A stretch of DNA of 56,649 bases from Devosia nanyangense (GTDB lineage: Bacteria; Pseudomonadota; Alphaproteobacteria; Rhizobiales; Devosiaceae): positions 1 through 56,649 of the forward strand of contig JACRAF010000037.1 in NCBI GenBank assembly GCA_016213505.1, read 5' to 3'. How positions within the stretch are numbered: the stretch's first letter is position 1; every line of letters starts with the position of its first letter. A program made the translations under genes and the position numbers. Under the pieces are notes generated by a model, which was not told where the DNA came from, made no database searches, and worked only from the letters and a program-made list of their open reading frames with translations. Below, piece by piece: positions 31,954 through 39,869 of this stretch.

Positions 31954-34224
31954 ATGTCCATGTCCGCCGACGCGGCAGCGCCGCGGCTGACCAGCCGCCC
32001 CCTGCAACTCGCAGGCGGCTGGGACGTCGGTCTGCTCGTACTGATGGCGCTGCTCTACCTGGGCGGCGCCGTGCTGAATCCGGGGTTCTTCGGCAGCACC
32101 GACGCCTTTCAGGCGCTCCTGCGCGACACCTCTCGCGTCGCCATCATCGCCGTCGGCATGACGTTCGTCATCGTCAACAAGGACATCGACCTTTCGGTCG
32201 GCTCGACCTACGGCCTCGTGGCCGTGATCTTCGCCCGGCTGTATGCGCCGACCTTCCTCGACCTGGGGATCGTGCCGTCGCTGGCGCTCTGCGCCGCGCT
32301 CGGGCTCGGGATCGGGCTGACCAATGGCCTGCTCGTCACGCTGTTGCGCGTGCCGGCTTTCATCGCGACGCTGACGACGCTCTTGATCGGCCGCGGTTTC
32401 GTCCTGGCGCTGACCGGCGGTCAGGCGATCTACTATTCCGACAAGGGCAACGAGGCCCCGCTGTTCTTCGGCCTCGGCGAGACCAACACGTTCGGGTTCA
32501 ACAACCAGATCGTCGTCGCCCTCATCGTCATCGTGGTCGGCGCCTTCGTGCTCGCCAAGACCCGCTGGGGCTATGAGACCTTTGCCACCGGTGGCAATGA
32601 GCAGGCGGCGGTCTATGCCGGCATTCCGACCCGCTGGGTACGGATCCGCGGCTACGTGATTTCGTCGCTGCTGGCGACACTGGCGGGCCTGCTCTCCGCC
32701 GCGCAGGACAGGGGCGTCACCCCGCTCTATGGCCTCGGCTGGGAATTGACGGTGATCGCCTCGGTGATCATCGGCGGTGCCTCGGTGCTGGGCGGCCGGG
32801 GGCGGGTCATCGGCTCGTGCCTGGGCGCCACGCTTGTCGTTCTGATCGACAAGGTGCTGCGTGAGGGCTGGCCGATCGTCCGCATGATCGTCATCGACGG
32901 CGAAACAATCCCGGTCAACGCCAAGTTCACCCTGCCGGCCGGAGCCGTGCCGGCCTTTCTGGGCACGCTGCTGCTGGTCGCCGTCCTCATCGAGCCCTAT
33001 TTCATCCGCCGCCAGGTACCACAGCGACTATGGGCTTATCTGCGCGGCCAGCCGGCGCCGCCCAAGCCGGAATCCGGTGGCGTCGCCATCGAGGGGGTGC
33101 AGACCAAGGGGGCAATGGCCAGCGACCGGGCGATGTCGGCCAGCGGCGTCTGGAAGCTGCTGGCGCGGCGCGACGCTTTTGCGATCATGCTGGCCGTCGC
33201 CCTGTGGCTGGTCGGCCTGTCGCTCCGCCCCGACTATTGGTGGAACCTGGAGAACAGCTTCGCCCTGTTGCTCAACTACACCGAGCTTGCCCTGCTCTCC
33301 ATCGGACTGACCTACGTCATCGCCAGCGGCGACATCGACCTTTCGGTCGGCGCCGTGCTTGCTCTTGCCGGCGCCGCCACGGCCTATTGCATGAAGACGC
33401 TCGGGTTCGATCCGGCCCAGGCTGTGGTGGTCGGGCTCATTGCCGGCAGCGCCGCCGGCCTCGTCAATGCGCTGCTGACCGTCGGCTTCGGCCTCTCCGC
33501 GTTCATCGCGACGCTGGGCATGTTCTATGTGGCACGGGGCCTCGCCGCCTGGATGGTGGCCGGGCAGCAGCTCACCGGCTTTCCGGAGGGCTTCAACCTC
33601 CTTGGGCGCAAGCTCATCGACATCTTCACCTATTTTGGGATCGAGGTGCCGCCGGGCGTGCTGCATGCGGTCAGCGAGGCGCTGAGCGTTCAGACGATCT
33701 ACATGGCCCTGATCGCGATCGTTGCGGGCATCGTGTTGGGCTATACCCCGTTCGGCCAGCAGATCTTGGCGACCGGCGGCAATCGTCGGGCCGCCGACTA
33801 TGCCGGGATCAACACCCGGCGGGTGCGTTTCATCTCGCTGGCATTCTCAGGCGTTTGCGCGGCGATAGCCGGCGTCATCTATGTGGCTTACTATCGCAGC
33901 TTCAACCCGACCGCGGGGCAGTTGCGCGAACTCGACGGTATTGCCGCCGTGATCATCGGCGGCGGCTCGATCTTCGGGGGCTACGGTACGATCATCGGCA
34001 CGCTGGCCGGCGCGGCGGTGATCACGCTCATCCGCTCGCTGCTTTCCCTGCAGATCATCACGGCCCAGGGGGCGTTCGTCATGCCGCAGCACTGGGTCAA
34101 CGTGTTCATCGGCGTCATTCTCATCCTGGCGGTGCTGGCCGATATCTGGGTGCGCCAGGAGGGCATCGTCCGGATCTGGATAGAGAGAATTCGCAAGATG
34201 GTACAAGGGGGACGCAATGTCTGA
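31954..34224 (+). CDS. Tandem-fused sugar ABC permease (two RbsC-type permeases in one chain)
   Basis: 756 residues, twice the usual length. Residues 1-345 form one complete permease (VGMTFVIVNKDIDLSVGSTY near 68; WGYETFATGGNEQAAVYAG near 206; VIASVIIGGASVLGGRG near 265). A 45-residue hydrophilic linker (RGQPAPPKPESGG) follows. Residues 390-756 form a second (IGLTYVIASGDIDLSVGAVL near 450; FGQQILATGGNRRAADYAG near 600; GIAAVIIGGGSIFGGYG near 664). Both halves keep the family motifs, so this is a fusion of two functional domains and not a sequencing artefact. It would form the whole channel alone, with two copies of the ATPase encoded next. Confidence 0.9.
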   Translation: MSMSADAAAPRLTSRPLQLAGGWDVGLLVLMALLYLGGAVLNPGFFGSTDAFQALLRDTSRVAIIAVGMTFVIVNKDIDLSVGSTYGLVAVIFARLYAPTFLDLGIVPSLALCAALGLGIGLTNGLLVTLLRVPAFIATLTTLLIGRGFVLALTGGQAIYYSDKGNEAPLFFGLGETNTFGFNNQIVVALIVIVVGAFVLAKTRWGYETFATGGNEQAAVYAGIPTRWVRIRGYVISSLLATLAGLLSAAQDRGVTPLYGLGWELTVIASVIIGGASVLGGRGRVIGSCLGATLVVLIDKVLREGWPIVRMIVIDGETIPVNAKFTLPAGAVPAFLGTLLLVAVLIEPYFIRRQVPQRLWAYLRGQPAPPKPESGGVAIEGVQTKGAMASDRAMSASGVWKLLARRDAFAIMLAVALWLVGLSLRPDYWWNLENSFALLLNYTELALLSIGLTYVIASGDIDLSVGAVLALAGAATAYCMKTLGFDPAQAVVVGLIAGSAAGLVNALLTVGFGLSAFIATLGMFYVARGLAAWMVAGQQLTGFPEGFNLLGRKLIDIFTYFGIEVPPGVLHAVSEALSVQTIYMALIAIVAGIVLGYTPFGQQILATGGNRRAADYAGINTRRVRFISLAFSGVCAAIAGVIYVAYYRSFNPTAGQLRELDGIAAVIIGGGSIFGGYGTIIGTLAGAAVITLIRSLLSLQIITAQGAFVMPQHWVNVFIGVILILAVLADIWVRQEGIVRIWIERIRKMVQGGRNV

Positions 34225-35062
34225 CGCAGCATTGGCGCACGCAACGACCGCCGAAAGCAGCGCCGAGTTCATCGTCGAGATGAAGCAGATCTCGAAATCG
34301 TTCGGGGCGGTGAGGGCGCTCCACAATGTCGATTTCACCCTCCGGCCGGGCGAGATTCTCGGCCTTGTGGGCGATAACTCAGCCGGCAAGTCGACCCTGA
34401 TGAAGGTGCTGACCGGCGCCTATCATCGCGACAGCGGCGAGGTGCTGGTCGACGGCCACGCGACCAACTTCCGCACGCCGCACCAGAGCCGCGACTTCGG
34501 CATCGAGATGATCTATCAGGACTTCGCGCTGTGCGGGAACATGGATGTGGCGCAGAACATCTTTCTGGGCCGTTGGCCCAGAAAGGGGCCGTTTGTCGAT
34601 CGCAAACTGATGTACGCCGAGGCAGCGGGCGTGCTCCGCCGTCTCAACGTCAACGTGAACTCGGTCTACCAGAAGGTCGAGAGCCTCTCGGGGGGACGTC
34701 AGCAGTCCGTCGCCATTGCCCGCGCGATCTCGTTCGACCCCAAGGTGGTGATCCTCGACGAGCCGACGGCCAACCTCTCCCACGTCGCCACCGAGACCTT
34801 GCTCAAGACGATGCTGGAACTGAAGGCGCAGGGCGTCGCCCAGGTCATCATTTCGCACCGGCTGATCGACATCTTCGAGGTCGGCGACCGGGTAATGGCG
34901 CTGAAGCGCGGCGAGAACGTCGGCGACCGCTACATCAAGGACACGACCGAGCAGGAGATCCTCGAGTTGATGATCGCCGGTACCGCGGAGACCGCCAAAT
35001 CGGCCGACGCGGCGCGCGCGCGTCTCGCATCACCAGGTTCGTCGCCTAGGCCTTCGCCCTGA
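34217..35062 (+). CDS. Sugar ABC transporter ATP-binding protein (single domain, FrcA-like)
   Basis: 281 residues, one nucleotide-binding domain only. Walker A GDNSAGKST (Ser in place of the more common Gly), signature LSGGRQQSVAIARAI, Walker B VVILDEPTANL and switch IISHRLID. This matches the FrcA type of the fructose system rather than the double-domain RbsA type. It overlaps the fused permease gene by 8 bp. Its last 17 bp overlap the convergent MucR-like gene. One fused permease plus two copies of this protein gives a complete ABC stoichiometry. Confidence 0.9.
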   Translation: MSDAALAHATTAESSAEFIVEMKQISKSFGAVRALHNVDFTLRPGEILGLVGDNSAGKSTLMKVLTGAYHRDSGEVLVDGHATNFRTPHQSRDFGIEMIYQDFALCGNMDVAQNIFLGRWPRKGPFVDRKLMYAEAAGVLRRLNVNVNSVYQKVESLSGGRQQSVAIARAISFDPKVVILDEPTANLSHVATETLLKTMLELKAQGVAQVIISHRLIDIFEVGDRVMALKRGENVGDRYIKDTTEQEILELMIAGTAETAKSADAARARLASPGSSPRPSP

Positions 35063-35495
35063 CCCGTGTGCCCCTGGCGGTTGTCGGCCCGGCCTTCCGA
35101 CCGAGCCCCGCGCTCTTTGCCAGCGCCGAGCGCGTGGCAGAGTAGTTGGGGGCGACCATTGGGTAGTCTGGAGGCAGACCCCATTTCGACCGGTACTCAT
35201 CCGGCGTCATGCCGAGCTGAGAAAGGTGCCGCTTCATCGATTTGAACTTCTTGCCGTCTTCCAGGCAGACAATGAAATCCGGGGTCACGGACTTACGGAT
35301 CGACACCGCCGGAATTGGCGCCGAAGGCGCTTCGGCGGCGGTCGGCGACACAAGACGCTGTAAGGCCGCATGAACATCTGCGATCAGCCTTGGCACGTCG
35401 GTCGTGGTGACTGAATTGTGGCTTACATAGGCTTGGACGATTTCTCCGCTCAGCTGGATAAGCTCCAATCCGTCGGGCGAGTTCACTTCGGGCAT
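35046..35495 (-). CDS. MucR/Ros-family transcriptional regulator
   Basis: 149 residues. N-terminal oligomerisation segment (LIQLSGEIVQAYVSHNSV), a Pro/Ala linker, and the Ros/MucR DNA-binding region FIVCLEDGKKFKSMKRHL then LGMTPDEYRSKWGLPPDYPM and VAPNYSATRSALAK. The Ros-type zinc pair C-x2-C is here C-x2-D and only one His (in KRHL) is evident, as in MucR homologs reported to bind DNA without zinc. These are H-NS-like global regulators of surface, symbiosis or virulence genes in Alphaproteobacteria. Divergent from the BTAD regulator that begins the YcaO locus, which it may silence (inference). Confidence 0.9.
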   Translation of the reverse strand: MPEVNSPDGLELIQLSGEIVQAYVSHNSVTTTDVPRLIADVHAALQRLVSPTAAEAPSAPIPAVSIRKSVTPDFIVCLEDGKKFKSMKRHLSQLGMTPDEYRSKWGLPPDYPMVAPNYSATRSALAKSAGLGRKAGPTTARGTRVRAKA

Positions 35496-35711
35496 CAGTT
35501 CGAACCTGTTCTTGGACTACGTAGAACAACGTATGCGTCTGCTGACAGAAGTCAATGAAGGACAAGTCCGCGTGTCAAACTTTACCCAGAAACTGCGGAT
35601 CTTACGTACTTTCCGACGTGCCGATCGGTGGTTATCGCTTCCGACAGATGGTAATGGTCTGATCGACGAGTTCCAATTAGGATTTGTCGGCACTGCAGAC
35701 CATGGGCCCAA
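35496..35711. promoter_or_regulatory. Divergent control region between MucR and the YcaO locus
   Basis: 216 bp, richer in A+T than the flanking genes and without codon bias. TACGT/ACGTA arms (35518-35533) form an inverted repeat close to the MucR start. A 70-codon plus-strand frame (TTG 35512 to 35724) ends in Cys-Cys-Gly but lacks the GC-rich third positions of local genes and is not called. Several T-A steps would suit MucR binding. Confidence 0.4.
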
Positions 35712-37622
35712 ATGCTGCGGCTAACTGGCACACCGCGTATCGTCGTCGAAGGCCGGCTCGCGGCGCGCTTGCCGGACAAGGTCTATTGCCTCGTCGCCCT
35801 CCTGATCCTGAGATTCAATGGTGCTGCGGACCGAGGCATTGTCGCCAGTCTACTCTGGGAAGACGGGGACGGCGATGCGGCGCGGGCCAACCTCAGGAAC
35901 CTTCTTTCGCAATTGAAGCGATGGCAGGAACGGACCGGCACGAGGCTCGTTCATGCCGACACCTCGCGGATCTGGCGCGCCGCCGACTGCGAGATCACCG
36001 ATCTCGATCTGCTGCTGGCCGCCCGCCCGGCAGTTGGCGACGACGACTTGGAGGCCATCGACGGCCTGTTCGAGGGCGATCTGCTCGGCGGGAGGGGGGC
36101 CGACCTCGGAATCGACCTTCTTGCCTGGCTCGATGAGCAGAGCGCCTCGCTATGGGAGAGGTTCGTCGGTCTCGTGCTGCCGGCCGCGGCCCATGGCGGT
36201 GGCGCAGGCGCCGAACGCAGCCTCCGCAGGATGCTCGAACGGATGCCGCTCGACGAGCGCGTGGAACGGGCGCTTCTGACCAATCTCTCGCGGCAGAAGT
36301 CGGCGGAGGCGGTCCGCGCGGAATACCGGCGATTTGCCGAGCGGCTCGGCCGCGATGGCCTCGAGCCCGAACTCGAGACGCGCCTTCTTGCCGGCACTCT
36401 CGGCGTCGAGTTCGCGCAGGCGATGGCGCCTACAGCCGAAGCTCGGAAGCCGTCGAGGCCGGGGCTGCCGCGGGTGCTCATCCTGCCGCCGGCTGCGAGC
36501 GAAGGCGTCAAGCGATCGGCCGAGCGGATTGCCGCCTCGCTGGTCGACGACGTGACGTTCGGCCTTTGCCGGATGCGGACTTTCGCGGTGATCGCACCCT
36601 ATACAGCGAGGCTCATCAGTCGCGAGGGACCCGAGGCCCGCAGGACTGTGGATGCCGACTACGTTCTCTTCACCCGCCTGCTGCCGGGCGATGGCGAAGG
36701 CGACTATCGCTTCGGATTCAGCCTGGCACGAGCTCTCACCGGAGAGATCCTGATGGGCGATCAGCTGCGGTTCTCGCTGGGCGACCTGCCGGTTCGGCAT
36801 GCGGACATCACCCGGCTGGTTGCTCGCCTCGTCGCCGGCGAGATCGAGCGCACGGAACAGAATACCTCCCGCCTTACGCGATCGCCGACCGCCTACACCT
36901 ACTTCCTGATGGGGCAGGAGCGGCTGAGAATGGTCGACCTGCCCGATCTGCGCGCGGCGCGCAGCGCCTTCCGGCACGCCCTCGAACTCGAGCCGGACTT
37001 TGCCCCGGCCATGAGTATGACCGCCAGAACCCTCTCGATGGAGTGGATCGTTCTGAACCGGGGCGACAACGAGCTGCTCGTTCAGGCGCGGAAGATGGCC
37101 TCGCGCGCCGTCGAGCACGATCCGCTCGATCCCGGCGGCTATCGCGAACTCGGGAATGCCGCGCTCTATTCGCACGATCTGGACGCCGCCCTCGAGCATC
37201 TCAAGGAGGCGCGAGCCCGCGCTCCCCACCACGCCGACGTCCTGCTTGATCATGCCGACGCGCTCGCCCACAACTCGCGCTTCCACGAGGCGAAACGGAC
37301 GATCGACGAGGCGATGTCGCTCAATCCGCTGGCGCCCGACGAGTACCGGTGGGTTGCCGCCACCATCCAGTTCTTCCTCAAGGATTTCCGCGGTGCGCTG
37401 AAGCTCTCGCTCGGCATGGCCAATCCGGAGCCGCTCGGCCGCGTGATCGCCGCATCGGCGCATCTGATCGGCGACAAGGAGACGGCCAGCTTCTGGCGCG
37501 GCCGCGTGCTGGACCGTCATCCTGGTTTTCGTGTCTCGGACTGGGCCGGCATCGTCCCCATGCGTAGCGCTACGGATCGGCAGTTCTATGAAGATGCCAT
37601 GAGGAGCGCGGGGTTCCCCTGA
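35712..37622 (+). CDS. SARP-like BTAD-domain regulator with TPR C-terminus
   Basis: 636 residues. Residues 1-95 are an OmpR/SARP winged helix (LRLTGTPRIVVEGRLAARLP, then VASLLWEDGDGDAARANLRN). Residues 100-225 form a helical BTAD (LLAWLDEQSASLWERF, LRRMLERMPLDERVERALL, AEYRRFAERLGRDGLEPE). Residues about 245-370 resemble the TolB-like segment common in such proteins (RVLILPPAASEGVKRSAERI, VDADYVLFTRL). From about 385 there are TPR-like repeats (AYTYFLMGQERLRMVDLPDL, AFRHALELEPDFAPAM, GYRELGNAALYSHDLDAALE). It is the first gene of the YcaO locus, 85 bp ahead of the small peptide gene, and is likely its activator. No membrane segment seen. Confidence 0.8.
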   Translation: MLRLTGTPRIVVEGRLAARLPDKVYCLVALLILRFNGAADRGIVASLLWEDGDGDAARANLRNLLSQLKRWQERTGTRLVHADTSRIWRAADCEITDLDLLLAARPAVGDDDLEAIDGLFEGDLLGGRGADLGIDLLAWLDEQSASLWERFVGLVLPAAAHGGGAGAERSLRRMLERMPLDERVERALLTNLSRQKSAEAVRAEYRRFAERLGRDGLEPELETRLLAGTLGVEFAQAMAPTAEARKPSRPGLPRVLILPPAASEGVKRSAERIAASLVDDVTFGLCRMRTFAVIAPYTARLISREGPEARRTVDADYVLFTRLLPGDGEGDYRFGFSLARALTGEILMGDQLRFSLGDLPVRHADITRLVARLVAGEIERTEQNTSRLTRSPTAYTYFLMGQERLRMVDLPDLRAARSAFRHALELEPDFAPAMSMTARTLSMEWIVLNRGDNELLVQARKMASRAVEHDPLDPGGYRELGNAALYSHDLDAALEHLKEARARAPHHADVLLDHADALAHNSRFHEAKRTIDEAMSLNPLAPDEYRWVAATIQFFLKDFRGALKLSLGMANPEPLGRVIAASAHLIGDKETASFWRGRVLDRHPGFRVSDWAGIVPMRSATDRQFYEDAMRSAGFP

Positions 37623-37707
37623 CGTAGCCGACGGTAGGCGCGACCGCAGACGCGGAGGACGCCATGTCCTTCTAGCCTCCTGGCTCAAGTTGAGCAGCGA
37701 GGTTCAG

Positions 37708-37899
37708 ATGGAATTCCAGGTGATCCCAGGTCCCAACGGGACAGTCGAAATCGTCGACACCGCCCTGCAACGGCGTGAGCAAGTCAAGGTGGCGATCGGC
37801 AACTCGGCCGGAAAGCCCATCGCGGTACCGAGCGAGATCCGCATCGCATCCTTCAAGATCATCTCATTCTCGACCGGCGCGCTGGCGCCGGCTGGCTGA
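37708..37899 (+). CDS. 63-residue small protein, candidate RiPP precursor for the YcaO-TfuA pair
   Basis: ATG at 37708 with GCGAGG five bases upstream; a TTG at 37690 would add six residues. 63 codons with strong GC3 bias, ending 6 bp before the YcaO gene. The sequence begins MEFQVIPGPNGTVEIVD, has a charged middle (QRREQVKV), then AIGNSAGKPIAVPSE and a small-residue C-terminus IISFSTGALAPAG. There is no Cys; possible targets are Ser33, Ser42, Ser48, Ser53, Ser55 and Thr56 or, for thioamidation, any backbone amide. Size and position fit a ribosomal precursor peptide, but the leader/core border cannot be read. It could instead be a small structural partner. No homolog is recognised. Confidence 0.6.
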   Translation: MEFQVIPGPNGTVEIVDTALQRREQVKVAIGNSAGKPIAVPSEIRIASFKIISFSTGALAPAG

Positions 37900-37905
37900 G
37901 ACCCC

Positions 37906-39114
37906 TTGCGCATTGACACTTTAGGCGATGTTGCGGGGCGGGCGTCCTCATATTCGGACAGAATTTGCCCGCCCCGCGAAACTCTCGCCCGGCTTCGGCC
38001 GCATTTTCCGGCCCTCGGCATTACGCGGTTGGCGCGACAGACCGGGCTGGACGTCGTCGGCGTTCCGTGTTTTTCGGCCATCAGACCCAATGCCAAGACG
38101 CTCGCTGCGTCGCAGGGCAAAGGGATCGACGACGCCACGGCGATGGTGTCGGCCGTGATGGAAGCCGCCGAGATGGCGATCGCCGAACGGCTGGTGCCGG
38201 CGGACTGGACGGGCACCGCGCACACCCTCGAGGCGATGGGCGCGACCTGGTTCAATCCTTGGCGCATGCTGCCATTCGGGGAAACGTTCGACCTGGACCA
38301 CACGGTCTCGTGGGTCGCCGGTCGCGGTTTGATCTCCGGCCGGCCGGTGCTCGTCCCGCGCGATGCCATCCGCTTTGACGGGGAGGCCCCGGACCTTCCG
38401 GGGATCGCCCTCAGCTCCAACGGCCTCGCTTCGGGCAACACCCGCACCGAAGCGGAATTTCACGCCCTCTGCGAACTCATCGAGCGCGACGCCACCGCGC
38501 TGTGGTCGCTTTTGCCGATCGCGCGGCAAAAGAGCCAGGCCGTCGCGGCAAGCAGCTTCGAAGAGGCAACCGTCGACGACCTGGCCGGGAGGGTGAGGCG
38601 AGCGGGCCTGCGGCTGCAGTTGTTCGACCTGACCAGCGACATCGGCGTGCCGACCGTAATGGCAATGGTCGGGCCGGAGGTGTCCGGAAGCTATTTCGAC
38701 GTCGCAGCGGGGACCGGCACGCACCCGGTGCCGGCGCGTGCAGCGCTCCGCGCCATTACTGAGGCCGCGCAGAGCCGGATCACGGCGATAGCGGGGGGGC
38801 GCGACGACATCGCGACGGCCGACTATGAGCTCGGCCCGGACGGGATGGCAGCGGACCTGCTTCTTGCCCGCCCGCAGGCCCCCCCACCGCTTGGCTTGCC
38901 GTCCGGCGGCGGCCTCGGCAGCGCCATGGCATTCCTGATCAGGGGGCTGGCGGCTGCCGGTATCGCTGAGCCGGTGGCCGTAGCGCTGGGCGGCGACAGC
39001 TTCGATATCTCGGTCGTCCGAGCGCTATCCGACGTCCTCGAGGACCGCGAGGCCAACGCGAATTGGCGGCCCGGGCCGCGGGCGATCGCCGTGCTGCTCG
39101 ACGAGGCGGCATGA
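37906..39114 (+). CDS. YcaO-family ATP-dependent cyclodehydratase/thioamide synthetase
   Basis: 402 residues from a TTG start, 6 bp after the small-peptide stop (probably translationally coupled, no clear Shine-Dalgarno). YcaO enzymes phosphorylate a peptide backbone amide to make azolines, thioamides or amidines. ATP-site motifs are SQGKG (69-73) with MEAAE (85-89), TRTEAEFHALCELIERDA (179-196) carrying E184, E190 and E193, and GTHPVPARAALRAITEAAQS (271-290). The C-terminus (RPGPRAIAVLLDEAA) lacks the PxPxP tail of azoline-forming YcaOs, and no E1/Ocin-ThiF partner is present; TfuA follows with an ATGA overlap. That pairing points to thioamidation (inference from known TfuA-dependent systems). 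Confidence 0.88.
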   Translation: MRIDTLGDVAGRASSYSDRICPPRETLARLRPHFPALGITRLARQTGLDVVGVPCFSAIRPNAKTLAASQGKGIDDATAMVSAVMEAAEMAIAERLVPADWTGTAHTLEAMGATWFNPWRMLPFGETFDLDHTVSWVAGRGLISGRPVLVPRDAIRFDGEAPDLPGIALSSNGLASGNTRTEAEFHALCELIERDATALWSLLPIARQKSQAVAASSFEEATVDDLAGRVRRAGLRLQLFDLTSDIGVPTVMAMVGPEVSGSYFDVAAGTGTHPVPARAALRAITEAAQSRITAIAGGRDDIATADYELGPDGMAADLLLARPQAPPPLGLPSGGGLGSAMAFLIRGLAAAGIAEPVAVALGGDSFDISVVRALSDVLEDREANANWRPGPRAIAVLLDEAA

Positions 39115-39806
39115 AAGTCCTGTTCGCCGGTTCGAGCCTCTACGGCTCCAGTGTCGATGTCAGCGGGCTCGATGTCAGAGCGCCAGCGAGGCAGGGCGAT
39201 ATTCTCGCCGCGGTGAACGAGGGCGCCCGCGCGGTGGGCCTCATCGACGGCGAGTTCGGCCAGCACGCCGCCGTGTGGCACAAGGAAATCCTGTTTGCGC
39301 TCGATCGGGGTGTTGCCGTGTTTGGTGCGAGTTCGATGGGCGCCCTGCGCGCCGCCGAGTGCGCCACGTTCGGGATGGTGCCGGTCGGGGTGATCGCGAA
39401 CGCCTATCTCGACGGGAGGCTCGACGACGACGCTGCCGTTGCACTGCTCATGGCGCCAGCCGAGATGGGCTCGTTTCCAATTTCGGAGCCGCTCGTGGAC
39501 GCCGAAGCGACGCTGGACCGGATGCTGGCGCTTCGCGCGCTCAGCGTCCGGCAGCACGCGGCGCTGCTGCAACGGGCGCGAGCCCTGCATTTTTCCAAAC
39601 GTACCGAAGAGGCCATGTTCGAGGGTGAGCCGGACGCGTTGCTGTCGGCGTATCGGACAGAGCATGTGAGCCAGAAGCGGAGCGATGCCGAGTTGCTGGT
39701 TGCGATTCTGCGCCTATTCGACCCGTCGCTCCCGCGCGAAAGGCCGGCCTTCCAACTCGCGCAATCTCCTTACTGGACGGGCATCTTCGCGGGTCGAGCC
39801 CGGTAA
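39111..39806 (+). CDS. TfuA-like protein, YcaO partner
   Basis: 231 residues. The TfuA core is unmistakable: IDGEFGQHAAVWHKEILFAL (45-64), VFGASSMGALRAAECATFGM (71-90), then IANAYLDGRLDDDAAVAL. TfuA proteins, first named from trifolitoxin production in Rhizobium, assist YcaO enzymes and in thioamide systems are thought to deliver sulfur. ATG overlaps the YcaO stop. No membrane segment or transporter gene accompanies it, so export of any product would depend on genes outside this locus, or the product stays inside the cell. Confidence 0.88.
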   Translation: MKVLFAGSSLYGSSVDVSGLDVRAPARQGDILAAVNEGARAVGLIDGEFGQHAAVWHKEILFALDRGVAVFGASSMGALRAAECATFGMVPVGVIANAYLDGRLDDDAAVALLMAPAEMGSFPISEPLVDAEATLDRMLALRALSVRQHAALLQRARALHFSKRTEEAMFEGEPDALLSAYRTEHVSQKRSDAELLVAILRLFDPSLPRERPAFQLAQSPYWTGIFAGRAR

Positions 39807-39869
39807 AGTACGTTTCAAATACGCCCTCTGGTTCTTACTGGGCCTCCGCCACCCGACGGAGCGACGCCC

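Noticed and set aside
35512..35724. 70-codon plus-strand frame ending in Cys-Cys-Gly as an alternative RiPP precursor
   Set aside because: TTG start without a ribosome site, no GC-rich third positions, overlaps the BTAD-gene start, and lies on the far side of that gene from YcaO.
37690..37707. TTG at 37690 as the small-peptide start
   Set aside because: The ATG at 37708 has a well-spaced GCGAGG site; the TTG has none.
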